Positions 58,263-64,000 of a stretch of 64,000 bases of DNA are shown here, piece after piece (position 1 is the first letter of the stretch; each line of letters begins with the position of its first letter). Source of the DNA: Paramacrobiotus metropolitanus (lineage: Eukaryota; Tardigrada; Eutardigrada; Parachela; Macrobiotidae); assembly GCF_019649055.1 (NCBI RefSeq), contig NW_026570244.1, positions 1-64,000 on the forward strand, written 5' to 3'. The notes below the pieces were generated by a model, which saw only the letters and a program-made list of their open reading frames with translations, was not told the DNA's origin and ran no database searches. Made by a program: the position numbers and the translations under genes.

Positions 58263-60349
58263 TGCTGTCGGCGTTCGGCAAGCGCAGAAAGGGAAAAATC
58301 TATCAGCTTTTAAAATGCACAGTTTAGGAGAAAAAACGATGCGTTGTGTTGATTGATTTCTTTTATAACCGCCAAGAGATGCTTCAACAGGAAAACCGGG
58401 TTTCTTATGCCGCGCATACGCAGTATCTGACGGCTAAGACTGCTGCCGTTCGTTTTGCCTTGCGATCGAATCGTACATACGGGGAAGCGTAGACCCCTTG
58501 ACAATTTTGCTGATATCAGTTTCGCCGCAACGGCTTATCCGCGGTGGCGGTTTGCTTGTTCATCCGCGATAGCCCAGTCGAACAGCCGGTTCCTGAAAAT
58601 AGTGAGTCGGCGAAACAGGTGTAAGTTGAAGGTTTGGAGTCGGAAGTCGATCGAATGTATTGAAATGTGGCTAAATGGTGGAAGTGCGCAACCACAGCAT
58701 GCCGCACAACAACAAAAATGACAACCAATCAGACGAAAATTATGTAACGAGCTAACGAGTCTGCCAGATTTGCGAATATTATGATGTTGCTAAAAGATAA
58801 AACTTTGATAAGCAGATCTTTTATAAGGTGGAAAAACATCACGGTTTGTGAAAAAAAAGCCAAAGTTTGTTGCGCTTAAAATTTATGAAACTAGATACAC
58901 TGACAGGGAACACCTGTTGTAACGGGAGGAAAATTCAGGAAATGCGTGGATTGCAACTCCAAAAAAATTATATCAGCAATAACGGGCTGACCAATGTTAC
59001 CAAAACACAAGGACTTTCGAACGTGATTCAACGGTCGTTGTGTGGCGAGCATTGTGTAGCGTTTGCGCACTTCTACCATTAGCTACTTTCAACGAGTTCG
59101 ATCCACTTCGTTTGTCCAACTTCGACTTCACACATGTTTCGCCGACTCACTAATTATGTCATCTATCGCCTCAGTAACCCACCTCGACAAGTTTCAGAGT
59201 GGTTGTCGGAATTTGTACTTAGCAAGTACCGTCGGTGTTGCGTGGACTTCGCAGGAATATTAGTAGTCGGATCATACGAAAAATGTGGACTCTTTAAACA
59301 CCAAACTGGACTCAAACTGACCACGGGTTCACGAATTCATAAAACATAACACGGGCCAGTGCCGTATATGACTGCGTAATAAACTCGTACTGTGCTGACG
59401 GAAGGTGAAAGTACGACTGATAGTCCTTAACTGCGTATAACTTTAATCGCGCAGCACGGAGGAATAAAACTGAGATGGAAAGCAGCAGGTAATGGTAAAT
59501 TGATCACTGGAATGATCGATATCATACACAGCAAAACAACATTTTATTTGTCAATGCAACCGTGTTGCAACGATTCTAGAAAGATCGGTAGCTTTTACGA
59601 TGAAAATAAAATAGGAGAACAATCTCTCAGATTGACAAGCGTTATGGCCAACGCCATAATGTGCTGATCCATGCACACATACGCAGTTAAATAAGCTGTA
59701 ATAAAACGCATTATGCACAAACACAAGTTTAGCAATAAAAGCTCATGAACATAATCGCTTTTCAAATGATCGCTATGCGCATACCGACGTAACACAAAGT
59801 TACCTAAATACGTTTTCGACGGTAAGAATGCAGACACAAAGTTTGCTGCGGGGGTTAAATGCATTTCTACCGCGCTGTGGCTTTTGATCACAGCTGGCCA
59901 TGCGGCTATCGACTAATGCTGACGCCACAACGCTAACCCGGCGTCCCGGTGTATTAAGTAGCTGATGGTGCACACTCCTCGTACTGTTAAAAATAAGGCG
60001 CTCCACCCACAGAAGAAGCTGTGCCAGTCCTTGCTAAAAGGCACACAAAAGATACCATTTTCATACCGAAAAATGTGGTCAGCATGATTCGCCCGGCAAA
60101 CCTTGGTAACCAAACCAAACTCAGGCGGCCACACATCCAATACAACGTCGAGTTACTTCAGAAGGCAAAACTGGGGAATCATCGAAACTGATGTGTTTTC
60201 TGGTTTGATGTTCATCTGACCCGCCACAACAAGTTTGTGTATCTCCGATGGTCCGAATTACGTATACTCTGTACAGATATATTCCGCCGAAATTTTGTTT
60301 TTTTTTTGACACAATCGAGTTAAACGCAGAGAAGTTGCCTGGCATTTAA
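58263..60349. other. Intergenic, no firm gene
   Basis: Short frames near 58867-59350 and 59595-60140 lack signal peptides, domains and splice support. 60180-60340 is homologous to 54020-54110, the 5' flank of the Ig copies. Confidence 0.4.
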
Positions 60350-61388
60350 ATGATGCCAGAAATGGGTCGGAAGTTGATATGGGGCTTACTACTGGCGGTG
60401 AATAAGTGTTCCGCAGCTGTATTTCGCATGCCTTTCTCGAGGAGACCTTTCTCAACTCCGTCGCGACTCGGACGCGATCAGAAAGCCGATTATGGAGTTA
60501 CCCAATATCTGCGGAAATGGCACTCGTAAGTACAACAACCGAAATTTATTTGGGGATTAACTGAACTGTACTATCATTCTGTGTATGTTCATTACAGTGC
60601 TGCGGGAAGCGTCAATGGCGGCTAGGCGACCCCGCGATCGTGGCGCCCGCGTGAATCCCCAGTCCCCACATTGATCAAGCTGCCGGAACTGACTGGCCGC
60701 CCGGCGTTCGACCCTTCCGTTTATATACAGCGGCCGTTCGTCGGCGACACCGTCAGTCTTACGTGTCCGCTGAACAGCTCTGATGGGCGACATCGTCTGG
60801 CGGATAAACGGCCGGCTGCTCTTCACCATCCAGACCTCCGCGGGCGGACGCCACTACACTCATATCCGCACCGGGCAAGTGGGGATACTTACAGCCACAC
60901 GATGTTAACTACACCGACTCCGGGAAAATCGAGTGTCTGCGGCGTCCGGGGACGCCGGAAGCAGCCAACTGAAGGAGTATCTGCTACTGCCGCAGCCGCG
61001 GAACATCAGCCAGGTCTTCCGCCAGCCCATGCCCAACGTAACCGCCCCCTGGCGAACGCCCGTGACCATGCTGTTCCCGTGTCATCCGAATCCCGCTCAG
61101 CACTTTTTCTGGCAGTACCACGGCAACTACGTGAGCATTCCGCGCGGCCACTACATGAACGCCATGTTCTGCTTACAGTTGATCATCGAACAAACCACGC
61201 CCTCGTCGACGCGCGGGGAGAACGTCGTGCTGGCCAACGGAGAGACCTACTGCCAGGCAACTCTAACCATCCTCGTCACCTGGCCGAAGGAGCACGCCGG
61301 CAGGGAGATCGAGTGCTGGGCCCGCTCCGACCCGACCAAGGAGGAGTGGTTCACGCAGTCGGCATTCCTTAGTTATACTTATACCTGA
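60350..61388 (+). pseudogene. Two-Ig-domain secreted protein, disabled copy
   Basis: Exon 1 (60350-60525) gives MMPEMGRKLIWGLLLAVNKC, a signal peptide, and ends TC|GTAAGT. Exon 2 starts at 60598 in phase 2. It meets TAG at 60623-60625, then reads the first Ig-like domain (RPFVGDTVSLTCPLNSSD, DIVWRINGRLLF, DVNYTDSGKIEC) only by switching frame near 60783, 60895 and 60935. From about 60935 the second Ig-like domain is open to TGA: PVTMLFPCHPN, FFWQYHGNY, CQATLTILVTW and IECWARSDP. The Cys-Trp-Cys pattern in both domains supports the Ig fold. Four lesions in 330 nt make it a pseudogene, or an assembly-damaged gene. Confidence 0.68.
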
Positions 61389-62104
61389 ATAAACACGCCT
61401 CTCGCACGTAATTAACAGTCCTCGAGCGCGATCTACCTGACTTTATATTGAACGGCCCAGTTTAATGACCGGGAATTTTTTATTTACCATTTCATCATCA
61501 TTTTGTGACCTATCCGTAAGGTAAACATGCGAATACGATCTCACCCAAATAAGGCGGAATATTATTGTGATTTACCGCCCATTTGCCATAACGCCGCTCT
61601 GCTGTTCCCAAAGTCCGAAAAATTTCTAAAAAGCTCGTGTATTTTTCGGCAGCAGCAATAATGCACAGCACTTGTTAACAATGCGTAGAGCTTGTATCCA
61701 GGAAATTATATGCGCTGCATTAGTATTTCGTAGCTGTTTCCCACGCATTTGCTGGTGGGAAACCATATACTCTCGCAAGATATTATGAATTTTAATATCG
61801 CTAAAATGCACCCTGCTGTGTGGATGTGCAATGCAGTGCACTTTTCTTTCAAATCGCGAGGGACGCTGGTGCGCTGTCTTACCTGACTCGTTGACTGGCA
61901 GTGTTCGCTTCTTCCGGGCTCTCTTACTGTTCCAAGCCGATTTATAATAAGCGTTAGAATTATCCATCGGTTTCTGTTGTTTTGTTAAATGTTTTGTGCC
62001 AAATGTCGGGTGTGCATACGCTTAATTATTATGGTAAATTTTGTGAAGTAAATTGTTGGGACTTTTAGAAATTAAGAGCACTGAACATAGAACGTATTAC
62101 GCAT
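61389..62104. other. 3' flank plus repeat shared with 38.5 kb
   Basis: 61436-61600 is the inverse of 53270-53430. 61845-62030 repeats 38540-38770 (CAAATCGCGAGGGACGCT onwards). Confidence 0.6.
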
Positions 62105-62263
62105 ATGTTACCTACTCTGACCGAACCAACAACCAGGGAAGTATTTGTGTCTTGGCTGCGGTTCAAACTGTTTAGCAACAGCCTGTACAGGGTGCTGCTT
62201 AACAATTTACACCGCAAGGAATACACTAACATGTCCGCTGCCATGTCTGCCGTCTTTGGTTGA
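62105..62263 (+). CDS. Short ORF of unknown status, 52 aa
   Basis: ATG 62105 opens MLPTLTEPTTREVFVSWLRF and runs to TGA. A TTTTAG acceptor-like site lies just upstream. It is basic and helical. There is no family and no partner exon; it could be chance. Confidence 0.2.
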   Translation: MLPTLTEPTTREVFVSWLRFKLFSNSLYRVLLNNLHRKEYTNMSAAMSAVFG

Positions 62264-63334
62264 ACTCTTCTAGAGTATTTAGATCCCACTATCCATGAAA
62301 ATTATAATACCTTGTGGTTGTAATAAACGACGCCAGTATCATCATAAAGGTACATAACGGCAGTATCCATTCCTTTTTCCCTTTTTTCGTTTTTCTCAAG
62401 TTTTTTCAGGGTTGTGAGTGCGAAATTCCGGCCGTTTACACAAGTTGAAGGACATCTTGATTATGGTAATGTTTACAACATGGGACGAAGATCTCTTGTG
62501 ACTTGAACGAAATTGCGTAGAATATTGAACGTGCACAACGGCTTGCTGATAATATTATTATACTGAACACGTTCTTATATTTGGTCACCTGGTGTTAAAA
62601 TGTTTGGACAAACAAAAATATAAATGAATAGCTTTCAAAGGAAAACCTTCGTTCATAAATTTCTAAGTACGGACATAGAAGAATTTCCACAAGAAAGCCA
62701 ACGGAAGAGCAAACATTAGACCGGGTGCAATGTAAAAGATCCGCTCTTCCACCTTTACGAGTTTCAGGAATCTCAAATTCCAACGTTTTGAATTTTGTTT
62801 TAATGACTACAGACCACTGGAAAATAAATCAAAAAGCACGTTGAGCGATCAGTCTGGATTAATATTTCGAGGATGTCACGTAATTATATTTTGCGGAAGC
62901 TTTTAATAGAAATATGGAGCAGTCGTACCGTAAACAGATAACCGTAACGCATAATAAACAAGCGTTGACGTTAGCATATCCTGGAAGCGCGTGACGCAGC
63001 CAGGCTTGCGCTTCCGTGATAAGCAATGCAGCATCAATCCAGACAGCATTCCCGTACCGGCCCAGCCGATTTTAGGAGCGGAGTATCCCGTTTCTGAGCT
63101 TAAACCGCTTAACGATGAATAATGGTAGTCCGGTTACTGCGTAGACTATCGTCACTCGACAATACGCGATCTAAGCTGTTCATAGGACGGACTAAAGTGT
63201 TCCAGCTTCTGTCCAATTATATCCACCGGGTCTTGGAAAATTGTCCCCTCCGTTCGAAGCACTTTGTTCCCTTATATTTCCCAATCGGGGCCGCACACAC
63301 AACCACAAACGATGATGATAAAAAGACTATAATT
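62264..63334. other. Intergenic, nothing supported
   Basis: Only short frames without features. Confidence 0.5.
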
Positions 63335-63620
63335 ACAGTACTTCGCTTGGTCCATTATTTTAATCAGTACCACTTTAGGGATCAATATATTAATCACTTT
63401 TACTGCATAGATGCAGTGCTGGTCGTGCTGCATAGATTGCATCACTGATAAGCTGCATAGGCTGCATGGACTGAATGGTAATGCATAGACTGCATCTGAG
63501 TTAGCCGTGGTTGTTCATGTAGCCGCCCGCCACAGAGGCTGTCAATTCAGTAAAGTGATTAATATATTGATCCCTAAAGCGGTACTGATTAAAATAATGG
63601 GCAAAGCGAAGTATGAATGA
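63335..63620. mobile_element. Foldback with CTGCATAG minisatellite centre
   Basis: TTATTTTAATCAGTACCACT with GGGATCAATATATTAATCAC at the left is mirrored at 63556-63615. The centre (63403-63500) repeats (G)CTGCATAGA/GCTGCATAGGC units. Confidence 0.75.
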
Positions 63621-64000
63621 ACCTCGTTAACGCTCTCTAGTTATTCGCACAAAATTAGGCTCTAGAGTGCAAATATGGGAAAACAGCATGTACATGTACT
63701 GTATTCCTACAAGCAGTTCAACATACTGTTTTCCCGTACTAACACTCTGTGGCCTGGCTTGTAATACGGCGCTGCAAAGATAATTGCCAAGACTACTAAA
63801 CCAGCGAGTGCAGCGTTAGTTACTTTGGTGGCTTTTGCTTATAAAGGTATGTACTATTTACCGTAGAGTGTCGGCAAGGTTGTTGGACACGAAATCTGTG
63901 TGCACATGACCACATTTATATGGCATGCATATGATTGACATCCGTTGGTCTTGAAAAATACCCGTACATCATACATGTGGCCTTGACAGAGAAAGTCGTT

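Overview
The window reads as metazoan nuclear DNA, not bacterial or viral. Coding exons are short, the exon joints I worked out keep phase, and most introns are 50-80 nt GT-AG introns, with a few enlarged by repeats. Gene content is animal-like: a secreted multi-domain trypsin-fold protein, mucin-type Thr-rich tails, Ig-like domains and an HMG box. GC-richer exons lie in AT-richer spacers. A small-genome ecdysozoan is likely and a tardigrade is my best guess, but nothing here proves the taxon.

Layout. 1.7-2.9 kb (-): a three-exon gene for an acidic protein with a C-terminal basic, nuclear-localisation-like motif. 3.6-9.3 kb (+): a decayed paralogue of the protease gene. 10.2-10.7 kb (+): a small one-pass membrane protein with a TATA promoter. 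11.3-11.7 kb (-): a two-exon 100-aa secreted protein. 12.5-13.0 kb: a stray copy of the protease last exon. 13.4-14.1 kb (-): a non-LTR retrotransposon fragment. 17.1-23.6 kb (+): the centrepiece, an intact 19-exon, 1503-codon gene with four tandem S1 (chymotrypsin-fold) domains. Domains 1-3 have lost catalytic residues and only domain 4 keeps His/Asp/Ser. 23.8-29.8 kb (-): a secreted-protein gene, convergent with the protease, with two alternative pairs of 3' exons, one ending in a mucin-like tail.

30.8-49.3 kb is a mosaic of duplicated pieces of an HMG-box gene: a 1.97-kb tandem duplication of its first exon, an HMG exon with a 1-nt frameshift, and a displaced copy of its acidic tail. It is broken up by foldback, MULE-like, hAT-like and Tc1-like non-autonomous elements. 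48.4-61.4 kb holds several decaying copies of a two-Ig-domain secreted protein on both strands, a small membrane-protein ORF with one in-frame stop (51.3 kb), a tRNA-derived SINE (56.3 kb) and a probable four-exon secreted gene (56.4-58.3 kb, -). The last 2.6 kb has only weak ORFs and a foldback.

The intact genes mostly encode secreted or membrane proteins. The region shows gene-family turnover: tandem duplication, domain loss by unequal exchange, pseudogenes, and many MITE/foldback insertions in introns. Exon models were derived by hand from splice motifs and phase; no database search was possible.
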